A stretch of DNA of 64,000 bases. Origin: an uncultured Clostridia bacterium (GTDB taxonomy: Bacteria; Bacillota; Clostridia; TANB77; CAG-508). A program made the translations under genes and the position numbers. Shown piece by piece: positions 54,572 through 63,204 of this stretch; position 1 is the first letter of the stretch, and each line of letters begins with the position of its first letter. The stretch covers positions 5,759-69,758 of the forward strand of contig CAKPQH010000009.1 in NCBI GenBank assembly GCA_934178475.1. The letters are read 5' to 3'. Under the pieces are notes generated by a model. The model was not told the DNA's origin, searched no databases, and saw only the letters and a program-made list of their open reading frames with translations.

Positions 54572-54721
54572 CTAGCATGCTAGCCAAATAAATCCAATGC
54601 TTACTATTGCTACTCCTATTAAAAATAACCAGCCTGTTATTGGAAGTAAAAGTACTAATAATATTCCTATTCCCAATCCGATTAAACAAACTCCCAATGT
54701 CTTTCTTAGTACATTAATCAT
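54572..54721 (-). CDS. 49-residue small membrane protein upstream of spoVM
   Basis: MINVLRKTLGVCLIGLGIGI, then a second hydrophobic helix (GWLFLIGVAIVSIGFIW) and a Cys end. Two membrane segments with a basic N-terminus. GGAGG before ATG 54721. Likely co-transcribed with spoVM and so perhaps expressed in sporulation. No family recognised. Confidence 0.65.
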   Translation of the reverse strand: MINVLRKTLGVCLIGLGIGILLVLLLPITGWLFLIGVAIVSIGFIWLAC

Positions 54722-54846
54722 TCTACTTTACCTCCACTTTTTTACTATATTATATTAAATTTGTCGTATTATGTTACTTTTTCAATTGACTAATTTAATT
54801 TTTCAAGATATACTATTGAAAAATACTTACTTATTGAGGTGATTTT

Positions 54847-55485
54847 ATGACTATAGAAGAAACTAATAAAATGATTAATATATTAAGAAAAACTTATCCA
54901 TATGCTAAATGCAGCTTAGATTTTAATGAACCATTTCAACTTGTTGTAGCTGTTATGTTATCTGCTCAATGTACAGACGAAAGAGTAAATAAAGTTACAC
55001 CTGCATTATTTCAAAGATGCAAAACTATAGATGATTTCGCAAATATTGACATAAATGAACTAGAAAATCTCATTCATTCTTGCGGATTTTACAAAAATAA
55101 AGCTGCTAATATAAAAAAATGTGCTAAACAAATATTAACAGATTTTAATGGAATTGTTCCAAATGATATGGACAAACTTCTATCTTTAGCAGGAGTTGGT
55201 AGAAAAAGTGCTAATGTTATACAATTAGAAGTTTTTGGAATTGCAAATGGTATAGCAGTAGATACACACTGCAAACGAATTTCTAACAGAATAGGTCTTT
55301 CTAATGAAAAAGAACCCACAAAAATTGAAATGGATTTATTAAAACAAATCGATAAATCTAACTTAAAAGATGTTAATCACCTATTTATATGGCACGGAAG
55401 ATATACTTGCACTGCCAGAAATCCAAATTGTAATAATTGTACAATAAAAAAGTTCTGTAAATTTTATAAATCAAATAATATATAA
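54847..55485 (+). CDS. nth: Endonuclease III
   Basis: 212 residues: LVAVMLSAQCTDERVNKVTP, the HhH LSLAGVGRKSANVIQLE followed by the catalytic Asp in AVDTHCKRISNR, and the 4Fe-4S Cys set CTARNPNCNNCTIKKFC. A bifunctional DNA glycosylase/AP lyase for oxidised pyrimidines. Full length, with its own terminator. Confidence 0.97.
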   Translation: MTIEETNKMINILRKTYPYAKCSLDFNEPFQLVVAVMLSAQCTDERVNKVTPALFQRCKTIDDFANIDINELENLIHSCGFYKNKAANIKKCAKQILTDFNGIVPNDMDKLLSLAGVGRKSANVIQLEVFGIANGIAVDTHCKRISNRIGLSNEKEPTKIEMDLLKQIDKSNLKDVNHLFIWHGRYTCTARNPNCNNCTIKKFCKFYKSNNI

Positions 55486-55490
55486 AACAT

Positions 55491-55526
55491 AAAAAAGTTA
55501 AGTATTCATAAACTTAACTTTTTTAT
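55491..55526. terminator. Bidirectional terminator, nth/gerW
   Basis: AAAAAAGTTAAG pairs with CTTAACTTTTTT between convergent genes. Confidence 0.75.
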
Positions 55527-55529
55527 GTT

Positions 55530-56102
55530 TTATTCTTCTTTATTATCATTATCTTCTTCTAATTCAACTTCTATTTCAATTTCCTCATCATTTTTTTCTT
55601 CATTTTCTTTTATTTCTTCTTTTATTTGCTCTTTTTTCTCTTCACATCTTTTTTTCATTGTGTTAATTATTTTCTCTGTTGCTTCTTTCTTTTCTTGTAA
55701 TTTTTGATTAAGCATACAGTTAGTTTTTTCTAACAAATCTGGAATATAATCTAAAATCTTATCCAATGCTGTCGAATGATCTACAGGCAAAAGCTTTACC
55801 ATATTTGATTGTATAACCAAAAATGCAATAGGATTTACTGTTACTCCTGCACCTGCTCCTCCACCAAATGGCAATCTATATTGTATTAATTCATCTTTGT
55901 CTTTTTTATTATACTCGTCAATTGTTTCACCTTTAAATTCACTACCACCTGCTGCAAAACCAAACGATACTTTTGAAATTGGTATAATCACTATATCATT
56001 AGATGCTTGGATTGGATCTCCTATTATTGTATCAACATTAATCATATCTTTTATACTATTCATAGCCGTTAACATAAGGCCTTCTATTGGATGTTCTGAC
56101 AT
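55530..56102 (-). CDS. Spore protein YtfJ/GerW
   Basis: 190 residues. MSEHPIEGLMLTAMNSIKDMI, NDIVIIPISKVSFGFAAGGSEF and PFGGGAGAGVTVNPIAFLVI are the GerW family hallmarks. A Glu/Lys-rich helical tail follows (about 130-190). GerW affects spore germination receptors in Bacillus. AAGGAGG before ATG 56102. The upstream gene overlaps by 47 bases, as in ytfI-ytfJ. Confidence 0.9.
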   Translation of the reverse strand: MSEHPIEGLMLTAMNSIKDMINVDTIIGDPIQASNDIVIIPISKVSFGFAAGGSEFKGETIDEYNKKDKDELIQYRLPFGGGAGAGVTVNPIAFLVIQSNMVKLLPVDHSTALDKILDYIPDLLEKTNCMLNQKLQEKKEATEKIINTMKKRCEEKKEQIKEEIKENEEKNDEEIEIEVELEEDNDNKEE

Positions 56103-56664
56103 TTTCTTTCCTCCTTACTTTTTTCATATTATAAATTATATAAATAATATGTATCATTTTTATTGTAATTATACTTTCAATTGATACATTTAATATATTT
56201 TTCCCATAAACAGGCAAAACTAAAAATTTTTGATTATTAACATCTTTAATCAAGTTTGCAATAACTCCAGATACTCCACCTACTAAAATTGCAGTTGCTT
56301 CCGCATCTTCTATTCCTAATCTTATATCTAACTTTAATTTTTCAATTTTAATATTTAAATCTTTTATAAATTTTAAACTTTTAATATCAAAATTATTTTT
56401 ATCTTCTTTCAATTTTTTCTTGAATTTGTCTACATTTTCTCTTATTATATTTTTTTCTAATTTATCTTTAGTAACATTTAATTTAAAAATCTTAATATTA
56501 AAGACACATAAACTTACTATTACTTTATAGTTTTTATTTATATGTCTATTATCTATTTTCTCTGTTGATAATCTTGTATTATATATTTCTATCTTCAAAG
56601 TTGAAAATAGAGCTAATAACATATATAATATCACAATGCCAAATAATATATACAAAAAAAACAA
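56056..56664 (-). CDS. DUF2953 membrane protein (YtfI-like)
   Basis: 202 residues. N-terminal membrane helix (FFLYILFGIVILYMLLALFS), a charged middle, then the DUF2953 core: IRLGIEDAEATAILVGGVSGVIANL. YtfI/DUF2953 next to GerW is a conserved sporulation pairing. Function unknown. Confidence 0.8.
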   Translation of the reverse strand: MFFLYILFGIVILYMLLALFSTLKIEIYNTRLSTEKIDNRHINKNYKVIVSLCVFNIKIFKLNVTKDKLEKNIIRENVDKFKKKLKEDKNNFDIKSLKFIKDLNIKIEKLKLDIRLGIEDAEATAILVGGVSGVIANLIKDVNNQKFLVLPVYGKNILNVSIESIITIKMIHIIYIIYNMKKVRRKENVRTSNRRPYVNGYE

Positions 56665-56711
56665 TACTATCGCCTCTTTTCTAAGCTTTAGTATTATTTT
56701 TTCCTAAAAAT

Positions 56712-58589
56712 TTAATTTAATACTTCATTTTTTTCATTTATCATTTTTATAATTTTCTCTGCAATATGAAAACTATCAAGTCCATAAATCTTTTCAATTT
56801 GATCTACAGTTCCATGTTTTATAAATTCATCTGGATATCCAAATGATTCTATTTTAATATCTTTTATATTATTTTCTATTATTAGTTCTTTTATTGAGCT
56901 TGAAAGACCACCACTTAAACTATTATCTTCAATCGTAATTACATTTTTTGTTTTTGAAATTGAACTAATTATTTTATTTTTATCTAACGGTTTTAAAAAT
57001 CTTACATTAACAACTTCTGCATTAATTTTATTTTTTTCTAATTCCTTTGAAACTTCCATCGCTTTAGATACCATTTTTCCAATTGCAAGTATTGTAACAT
57101 TATCTCCAATTTTAACAATTTCAGCTTTTTCATTTTCTATTTCTTCATAATTTGTAAATTTATATTTACCTTCTCCTCCTCTAGGATATCTAATTACAAT
57201 TGGTCCATCATCATTTACTGCATATTCTAACATCATTTCCAACTCTTTAAAATCTTTTGGAGCTAAAATTTTTATATTAGGAATTATCTTAAAGAATGAA
57301 AAATCTAATATTCCTTGATGAGTCTCTCCATCTGCTCCAACTATTCCAGCTCTATCTACACACATTACAACATGTAAATTTTGCATACAAACATCATGTA
57401 TTACCTGATCATAGCATCTTTGATAGAAAGATGAATAAATTGGTACAACTGGTATCATTCCCTCTTTTGCAAGACCAGCAGCAAAAGTTATCGCATGCTG
57501 TTCTGCTATACCTACATCAAAAAATCTTTCTGGATACTTGTTAGCAAATTCTCTAAGTCCTGTTCCATCTTTCATTGCTGCAGTAATTGCAACAATATTT
57601 TTATTTTTTTCAGCAAGCTTAATTAATTTATTTCCAAAAACTGCTGAATAATCAAGTGTTTTTTCTTTTTTTGCTTTTCCATCTTCTACATTAAATGGAC
57701 CTGTAGCATGAAAACTATCTGGATTTTCTTCTGCTGGTTTATATCCTTTTCCTTTTTTTGTAAGTATATGAATAAGAACTGGTTCATCTAAATCTTTTGC
57801 ATTACTCAAAAGATACTCCATATCCTCTATATTATGTCCATCTACTGGTCCTAAATACTTAAATCCAATATCTTCAAAAAACATCTTTGGTATAATAAAT
57901 TGCTTTATACTCTTTTTAGTTCTTTGAACAAATTTAATAACTCTTTCTCCAACAAACGGTACTTTAGCTAATATTCTCTTTCCAGAAATATTTGATTTAT
58001 TATACATTTTTCTTGCTCTTAATTTACTTAAGAATAAATTTATTCCACCAACATTTTTTGATATACTCATTTCATTATCATTCAAAATAATTATCATTTT
58101 TGTTTTTGAACTTCCAACATGATTTAAAGCTTCTAATGCCATCCCTCCAGTTAATGCTCCATCTCCAATAACTGCAACTACTGAATTTTCTTCATGTTTT
58201 ATATCTCTTGCTTTTGCCATACCCATTGCCGCAGAAATAGAAGTACTACTATGTCCAGTATTGAAACAATCTGTTTCTGATTCCGAAGTTTTTGGAAATC
58301 CTGCAATTCCATTTAATGTTCTCATTGTTTTTAGCTCTTCTTTTCTTCCTGTCAATATCTTATGTACATAAGTTTGATGTCCTACATCCCATACTATTTT
58401 ATCATTTGGTAAATCAAATACGCTATGAAGGGCAATAGTCAATTCCACAACACCTAAATTTGAAGCTAAATGACCACCTGTATTTGACACAACATCAACA
58501 ATATATTTTCTAATATCTTCTGCCAATTCCTCTTTTTGTTTTATATTTAATTTTTTTAAATCTGTACTATTATTTACTTTTTCTAACAT
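56712..58589 (-). CDS. dxs: 1-deoxy-D-xylulose-5-phosphate synthase
   Basis: 625 residues: GGHLASNLGVVELTIALH, WDVGHQTYVHKILTGR, GDGALTGGMALEALNHVG (TPP motif), DVGIAEQHAITFAAG (catalytic Glu) and CVDRAGIVGADGETHQG. First step of the MEP isoprenoid pathway (pyruvate + GAP). Supplies precursors for the undecaprenyl carrier handled by UppP and the PopT-like protein. GGTGATG precedes ATG 58589. Confidence 0.97.
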   Translation of the reverse strand: MLEKVNNSTDLKKLNIKQKEELAEDIRKYIVDVVSNTGGHLASNLGVVELTIALHSVFDLPNDKIVWDVGHQTYVHKILTGRKEELKTMRTLNGIAGFPKTSESETDCFNTGHSSTSISAAMGMAKARDIKHEENSVVAVIGDGALTGGMALEALNHVGSSKTKMIIILNDNEMSISKNVGGINLFLSKLRARKMYNKSNISGKRILAKVPFVGERVIKFVQRTKKSIKQFIIPKMFFEDIGFKYLGPVDGHNIEDMEYLLSNAKDLDEPVLIHILTKKGKGYKPAEENPDSFHATGPFNVEDGKAKKEKTLDYSAVFGNKLIKLAEKNKNIVAITAAMKDGTGLREFANKYPERFFDVGIAEQHAITFAAGLAKEGMIPVVPIYSSFYQRCYDQVIHDVCMQNLHVVMCVDRAGIVGADGETHQGILDFSFFKIIPNIKILAPKDFKELEMMLEYAVNDDGPIVIRYPRGGEGKYKFTNYEEIENEKAEIVKIGDNVTILAIGKMVSKAMEVSKELEKNKINAEVVNVRFLKPLDKNKIISSISKTKNVITIEDNSLSGGLSSSIKELIIENNIKDIKIESFGYPDEFIKHGTVDQIEKIYGLDSFHIAEKIIKMINEKNEVLN

Positions 58590-58661
58590 TTCATCACCTG
58601 CAATATTCTTTATTGTAATTATATTCTACAACATCTTTTTCTATTATTTTTATTCCAATGT

Positions 58662-59498
58662 CTATTCTATTTCTCCTTCAAAAACAGTAGTTGCACTGCC
58701 TGTCATATATATATTATTATCTTTTTCATTCCACTCTATTTCTAATTTTCCACCTAAAAGTTCAACACAAACATTTCTACTTGTATATCCATTTATATAT
58801 GATGCTACAACAGATGCACACGCACCAGTACCACACGCTAAAGTTTCTCCTGCTCCTCTTTCCCAAACTCTCATTTTTATATTGTTTTTATCAACAATAT
58901 TAATAAATTCAACATTAGTTTTATTAGGAAATACAGTATCTATTTCAATTTTCCTTCCATATTTAGCAACATCAAAATCTTTTAAATTGTCTTTTATAAA
59001 TGTAATAGCATGTGGATTTCCCATAGATACACATGTAAAATTAAACTCTCTATCTTCAGCTTTTATCTTTAAATCTTTAACTGGATTCAAATTAGATTCT
59101 ACAGGTATTCTTTTTGCTTCCAAAATAGGCTTACCCATATTCACTCTTACTTTTTCAACTTTTCCATCTTTTATTGTAAATTTTAATTTTTTTATTCCAG
59201 CTAATGTTTCTATTGTAACTTCTTCTTTATCTGTTAATCCTTTATCATACACAAATTTACCAACACATCTTATTCCATTACCACACATTTCAGCTTCTGT
59301 TCCATCTGAATTAAACATTTGCATCCTAAAATCTGCAACGTCACTTTTACATATCAAAATTAATCCATCTGAACCTATTCCAAAATGTCTGTTGCTAACT
59401 TTTTTTGCAAGTTCAGATCTATTTTCTATTTTTTGATTTATTGCATCCATATAAACATAATCATTACCAAGTCCATGCATTTTTGTAAATTTCAACAT
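58662..59498 (-). CDS. dapF: Diaminopimelate epimerase
   Basis: 278 residues: [30 protein letters not shown] (catalytic Cys 1) and [17 protein letters not shown] (catalytic Cys 2). Makes meso-DAP for peptidoglycan and lysine. GAGG 8 bases before ATG 59498. Confidence 0.97.
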   Translation of the reverse strand: MLKFTKMHGLGNDYVYMDAINQKIENRSELAKKVSNRHFGIGSDGLILICKSDVADFRMQMFNSDGTEAEMCGNGIRCVGKFVYDKGLTDKEEVTIETLAGIKKLKFTIKDGKVEKVRVNMGKPILEAKRIPVESNLNPVKDLKIKAEDREFNFTCVSMGNPHAITFIKDNLKDFDVAKYGRKIEIDTVFPNKTNVEFINIVDKNNIKMRVWERGAGETLACGTGACASVVASYINGYTSRNVCVELLGGKLEIEWNEKDNNIYMTGSATTVFEGEIE

Positions 59499-59595
59499 AT
59501 TATCAACCTCTTTTCCTTTTTATATATTACCACAAAAAAAATAAATGTCAATTAATATTAATCTTATATTAATCTTTATCATTATATATATGATA

Positions 59596-59630
59596 AAAAC
59601 CAACTGTAATTTATTTACAGTTGGTTTTCT
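59596..59630 (-). terminator. Terminator after unknown 178-residue gene
   Basis: AAAACCAACTGTAA (59596-59609) pairs perfectly with TTACAGTTGGTTTT (59615-59628). Confidence 0.85.
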
Positions 59631-59641
59631 TGGTACTCTCT

Positions 59642-60178
59642 TTATGCTATCATCTTTTCACAGATGCTTAGCATTTTTTCATAATGACTTTTAAAAAATG
59701 GAATTACTTGGAAATCTACAACAACCTTACGCGAAAATGGGTTTTCCTCATAACCTTTTGGGTTTTTAAGCCACTGCTTTGAAAATCCTCTATATACGCT
59801 TTCATTTTTGATCCAATCTTCTCCTGAAAAAGTATAAAGTCCGAAAATGTTGCCCCAATAAGTGTTATCAAGCGTAACTTTTTCACCGCATTTTGTGCGA
59901 TTAATTCCGTACTCACAACGTCCAGCATTCTCAATATGCTTATTTAATGTTTCTTGTTCTTTCAAGATTTCTTCCGGTGCATTTTTAATTAATCCTTCAT
60001 CCTGGAAGCTTGAAACAATATTAAAGAAATTTACTGCATATTTAAAAGCAGATACCGAATCTTTAGGAATTTCACCTAAACTATTCAACTCTTCCCGAAG
60101 TGATATAATTCGTTGTCTCTCCTGCACCCATTTTTTCCTTCTTTCCTTTTCATTTTTTCTTTTTTCAAAGTACCTCAT
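59642..60178 (-). CDS. Hypothetical protein with structured leader
   Basis: 178 residues, not recognised. Begins with a very basic helix (RYFEKRKNEKERRKKWVQERQRI), then a soluble Trp/Tyr-rich domain (DNTYWGNIFGLYTFSGEDWI, RGFSKQWLKNPKGYEENPF) without Cys motif or membrane segment. Codon use is noticeably less AT-rich than neighbours (many C/G third bases), which hints at recent acquisition. AGGAGG before ATG 60178; strong promoter and a folded 5' leader upstream. Single-gene transcript. Confidence 0.65.
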   Translation of the reverse strand: MRYFEKRKNEKERRKKWVQERQRIISLREELNSLGEIPKDSVSAFKYAVNFFNIVSSFQDEGLIKNAPEEILKEQETLNKHIENAGRCEYGINRTKCGEKVTLDNTYWGNIFGLYTFSGEDWIKNESVYRGFSKQWLKNPKGYEENPFSRKVVVDFQVIPFFKSHYEKMLSICEKMIA

Positions 60179-60212
60179 ATTTTTTCCTCCTAAATTAATT
60201 GTTGATCATTTA

Positions 60213-60253
60213 GTTGTCTGTATCAAGATGTCAATCCTCCGACAACACGAGGA
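60213..60253 (-). promoter_or_regulatory. Pseudoknot-capable 5' leader
   Basis: On the minus strand TCCTC (60253-60249) can pair with GAGGA (60239-60235); the 9-base loop contains GTTGTC (60246-60241), which complements GACAAC (60218-60213) downstream. This forms a possible H-type pseudoknot that buries a GGAGG. A short TCGC/GCGA hairpin (60266-60278) lies upstream. Candidate riboswitch or translational control element. Confidence 0.4.
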
Positions 60254-60290
60254 AAGCTCTAATAATCGCCACTTGCGATATACTAATACA

Positions 60291-60319
60291 ATTATACCAT
60301 ATTATGTTAATTTTATCAA
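60291..60319 (-). promoter_or_regulatory. Sigma-A promoter for the 178-residue gene
   Basis: Leftward TTGATA (60319-60314), a 17-base spacer, TATAAT (60296-60291). It predicts a leader of about 105 bases. Confidence 0.75.
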
Positions 60320-60402
60320 ACTTGTTTCTTTTCTAAACTCCTAACACCTTATTTTTTATAAAAATTAAATCAAATATAAAAAGTTCAGTATAAATATCTT
60401 TA

Positions 60403-60540
60403 CTACATTCCAATATTTTTCAAAATCTTCTTTCCTTCTTTTTTTACTCTTTTCTTTAAATTTTGATTTGAATCCATATACATCATTGCAACACCAGCTG
60501 TAACAATAGTACCTAACATAACACCTTTTACAAATTTCAT
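60403..60540 (-). CDS. 45-residue small membrane protein
   Basis: MKFVKGVMLGTIVTAGVAMMY, then a very basic tail (NLKKRVKKEGKKILKNIGM). AGGAGG lies 7 bases before ATG 60540. One membrane helix; the shape resembles YtxH-like small proteins, but too short to be sure. It follows the TauE pair in the same direction. Confidence 0.6.
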   Translation of the reverse strand: MKFVKGVMLGTIVTAGVAMMYMDSNQNLKKRVKKEGKKILKNIGM

Positions 60541-60553
60541 TTTCATTCCTCCT

Positions 60554-60953
60554 CTAATTTTTGAAACTATTTTTATTATTTGTTTTATTATGTTTTTTAT
60601 ACAGTTTAAATAAGGAATAAAATTCATTTATTGCTATTAAACACAAAAAGTATCCAAAACATTTTCTAAGTAATTTTACATCTAAATTTACAGAAATTTT
60701 TGCACCTATAATTGCACCAATTATTCCACAAATTATAACAATTATTCCATTTTTTATGTTTATTTTTTTATTTTTTAAATTCATAATAATTGCAACTACA
60801 CATGTTGGAATAAAAAATATTAAATTAGCTCCTTGTGCTAGATGTTGGTCTAATCCCATAAAACTCGTAAGTCCAAATATTAATATTGTTCCTCCTCCGC
60901 ATTCCCATACTGCTTACAATTCCTGCAATTGTTCCTAATAATATTTCCCCCAT
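60554..60953 (-). pseudogene. TauE/SafE half-size permease, frameshifted
   Basis: The reading frame begins at ATG 60953 (overlapping the stop of the upstream TauE half as TAATG): MGEILLGTIAGIVSSMGM. It then breaks at an extra C on the minus strand (60899). Removing that base continues into GGGTILIFGLTSFMGLDQH and the rest of the protein to 60554. The restored product would be about 132 residues with four helices, matching a half of a TauE/SafE sulfite/anion exporter. It is either a real frameshift or a sequencing error. Confidence 0.75.
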
Positions 60954-61303
60954 TAAATTACTCCTATCATTTTAACTGCAATATATAAAATAAAAAATCC
61001 AAAACTTAATTTTAATATCCATTCTGGCATCTTATTTAAAATTTTAGTTCCGAAAAATCCTCCTATTATTCCTCCAATTGCACAAAAAATAGATATCTTC
61101 CAATCAATGTAATGATTTTCATAATAAAAAATACCACTTGTTAATACCATTGGTAATATACAAAAAATGGATGTTGCTCTAGATTCAACAGAATCCATTT
61201 TTAATAAATAATTAAAAGCAGGTACTAATATCATTCCTCCCCCTGTTGAAAATAGTCCTGATATTATTCCTGCTACAATTCCTATTATTATTTTTTTCCA
61301 CAT
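60953..61303 (-). CDS. TauE/SafE family half-size permease
   Basis: 116 residues, four membrane helices: IIGIVAGIISGLFSTGGGMILVPAFNYLL is the TauE N-terminal signature, then IGGIIGGFFGTKILNKMPEWIL. Standard TauE proteins are about 250 residues with two such halves; here they are encoded by two adjacent genes likely working as a heterodimer. The partner (60554-60953) carries a frameshift. Confidence 0.85.
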   Translation of the reverse strand: MWKKIIIGIVAGIISGLFSTGGGMILVPAFNYLLKMDSVESRATSIFCILPMVLTSGIFYYENHYIDWKISIFCAIGGIIGGFFGTKILNKMPEWILKLSFGFFILYIAVKMIGVI

Positions 61304-61348
61304 AATTATCCTACTTTTCTTATTTTAGGATAACCTTTATTTTATAAT

Positions 61349-62590
61349 TTATTCATGCATTTGAAATACATCTTTTGATTCCCCACATACTGGGCATGTC
61401 CAATCTTCTGGTAAATCCTCAAATTTTGTTCCTGGTTTTATCCCTGCTTTTTCATTTCCACTTTTTGGATTATATATATATTTACAAACATTACATTCAT
61501 ATTTTGCATTTTCGTCAGCTTCTTTTTGGTCCATGAAATTTCTATATCCTAATGCTATAGCTGCAATTACCATTAATAAAAATGATATTGCTTTCCAAAA
61601 ACCACTATCTAATAAAATTATTGCAAAAACACCAAATGTTGCACTAATACCATACAATATTAATACTGCTTGTTTTTGTGAAAAACCTCTTCTTACTAAT
61701 TTATGATGTAAATGTCCTTTGTCTGCCTTAAATATTGCCTTTATTGATTTTCCTTTTATTAACCTTCTTATAATTGCCATTCCAACATCTAATATAGGTA
61801 ATCCTAAAACTAGAATTGGCAAAGCAATTACAGTAGCTGTATATGTTTTTGCTGCACCAATTATTGCTATTACAGATATTATAAATCCTAAAAAGTTAGA
61901 ACCTGTATCTCCTAAAAATGTCTTTGCAGGTGCAAAATTAAATGGCAAAAATCCTACAATTGCTCCAATTAGTGATGTCATCATTAATATTGAAACCATT
62001 GGAGAACCGTTAAGCGAAAATATTATTACCAAAGACACACATGAAATTAATGCAATTCCAGATGATAATCCATCTAATCCATCAATTAGATTTATTGCAT
62101 TGGTAATACCAACTATCCAAATTATAGTAAGTATTGTTGAAATATTTTCAGTCAAACCAACATTTCTAAAAAATGGAATATCTACTGTATCTATTTTTAT
62201 ACCAAAAAATGTCACTACACATGCTGCAAGAATTTGTCCAATTAATTTTTGCCATGGTTTTAAAGTTTTTACATCATCAAATATTCCTGTAATAGCTATT
62301 ATAACTATTCCCCAAAATACACCTAGCATCTTTATTCCATATTTGCTTTCTCCAAATAATTCTATGCTTCCTTCTATATTCATCATAAATAACAAATATA
62401 TTATTGAAACCAAAAAACCAACTATTATTGCAATACCACCAAGTTTAGGCATTGCTTTTTTTCTCATTCTTCTTTCATCTTTTGGAACATCTATTGCTCC
62501 TATTCTATTAGCTATTTTTATTGAATATGGAGTCATCATAAATGCAACTATAAATGCTAATAAAAATGATATTGCTATATTTCCCCACAT
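61349..62590 (-). CDS. TagO/WecA-type glycosyl-1-phosphate transferase fused to rubredoxin
   Basis: 413 residues. Residues about 1-350: polytopic MraY/WecA/TagO family, with [25 protein letters not shown] (catalytic Asp pair), [32 protein letters not shown] and [14 protein letters not shown]. It transfers GlcNAc-1-P to undecaprenyl phosphate, the start of teichoic acid or other wall glycans. Residues about 362-413: a complete rubredoxin, [12 protein letters not shown] ... [15 protein letters not shown], with four Cys for one iron. The fusion is unusual; the reading frame runs through with no stop or shift. GTGGAGG precedes ATG 62590. Confidence 0.93.
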   Translation of the reverse strand: MWGNIAISFLLAFIVAFMMTPYSIKIANRIGAIDVPKDERRMRKKAMPKLGGIAIIVGFLVSIIYLLFMMNIEGSIELFGESKYGIKMLGVFWGIVIIAITGIFDDVKTLKPWQKLIGQILAACVVTFFGIKIDTVDIPFFRNVGLTENISTILTIIWIVGITNAINLIDGLDGLSSGIALISCVSLVIIFSLNGSPMVSILMMTSLIGAIVGFLPFNFAPAKTFLGDTGSNFLGFIISVIAIIGAAKTYTATVIALPILVLGLPILDVGMAIIRRLIKGKSIKAIFKADKGHLHHKLVRRGFSQKQAVLILYGISATFGVFAIILLDSGFWKAISFLLMVIAAIALGYRNFMDQKEADENAKYECNVCKYIYNPKSGNEKAGIKPGTKFEDLPEDWTCPVCGESKDVFQMHE

Positions 62591-62602
62591 AGTTTGCCTC
62601 CA

Positions 62603-63049
62603 CTATTTCATATTTTCTTTTTCTATTTCTTCTACCATGTCTATTCTTTCTTGATATCTTCCACCTTTAAATTCAGTAGCTAACCAATTTCTTATTATGT
62701 TTACAGCAACATTAACTGTTACATAATCTCCACCAAGAGCTATAACATTAACATTGTCATCTGCTTTTGCAAATCTTGCTTCATCAGTATTTTCAATATT
62801 AGCTGCTCTAACACCTTTAAATTTATTAGCAGTAATTACCATTCCATGACCTGATCTACAAATTAGAATTCCTTTATCACATTCTTTATTACTTACAGCT
62901 TTTGCAACTTCTTTTGCATATATAGGATAATCTGTCCTTTCTTCACTATATGTTCCAAAATCTTTATATTCTATTCCTAATTCATCTAAATATTTTTTTA
63001 CTTCTTCTTTTAATTTATATCCTCCATGATCACAACCAATTGCTATCAT
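62603..63049 (-). CDS. rpiB: Ribose-5-phosphate isomerase B
   Basis: 148 residues: MIAIGCDHGGYKLKEEVKKYL, ERTDYPIYAKEVAKAV, CRSGHGMVITANKFKGVRAA, and DNVNVIALGGDYV. Interconverts ribose-5-P and ribulose-5-P in the pentose pathway, or isomerises other sugar phosphates in the LacAB/RpiB family. 12 bases ahead of the TagO-rubredoxin gene. Confidence 0.96.
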   Translation of the reverse strand: MIAIGCDHGGYKLKEEVKKYLDELGIEYKDFGTYSEERTDYPIYAKEVAKAVSNKECDKGILICRSGHGMVITANKFKGVRAANIENTDEARFAKADDNVNVIALGGDYVTVNVAVNIIRNWLATEFKGGRYQERIDMVEEIEKENMK

Positions 63050-63123
63050 TTTAAATCCTCCTTATTATTCCTATTTTTCAATTCTTTATTATAATAACAT
63101 ATTAGCAATATAAATTCAATAAA

Positions 63124-63150
63124 AAAATGTAGGTTTTCCTACATTTTTAA
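63124..63150 (-). terminator. Terminator after variable protein gene
   Basis: AAAATGTAGG pairs with CCTACATTTT around a TTTT loop; read leftward it is followed by T residues. It ends the transcript of the DGR-type gene. Confidence 0.75.
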
Positions 63151-63204
63151 GTTGAAAAATTATATTTTTTCATTTAATATTAAATTTTTTAAAACTTCAA
63201 AGTA

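Noticed and set aside
59716..59934. Overlapping 72-residue frame on the same strand as the 178-residue gene
   Set aside because: Wholly inside the larger gene in another frame, with no site.
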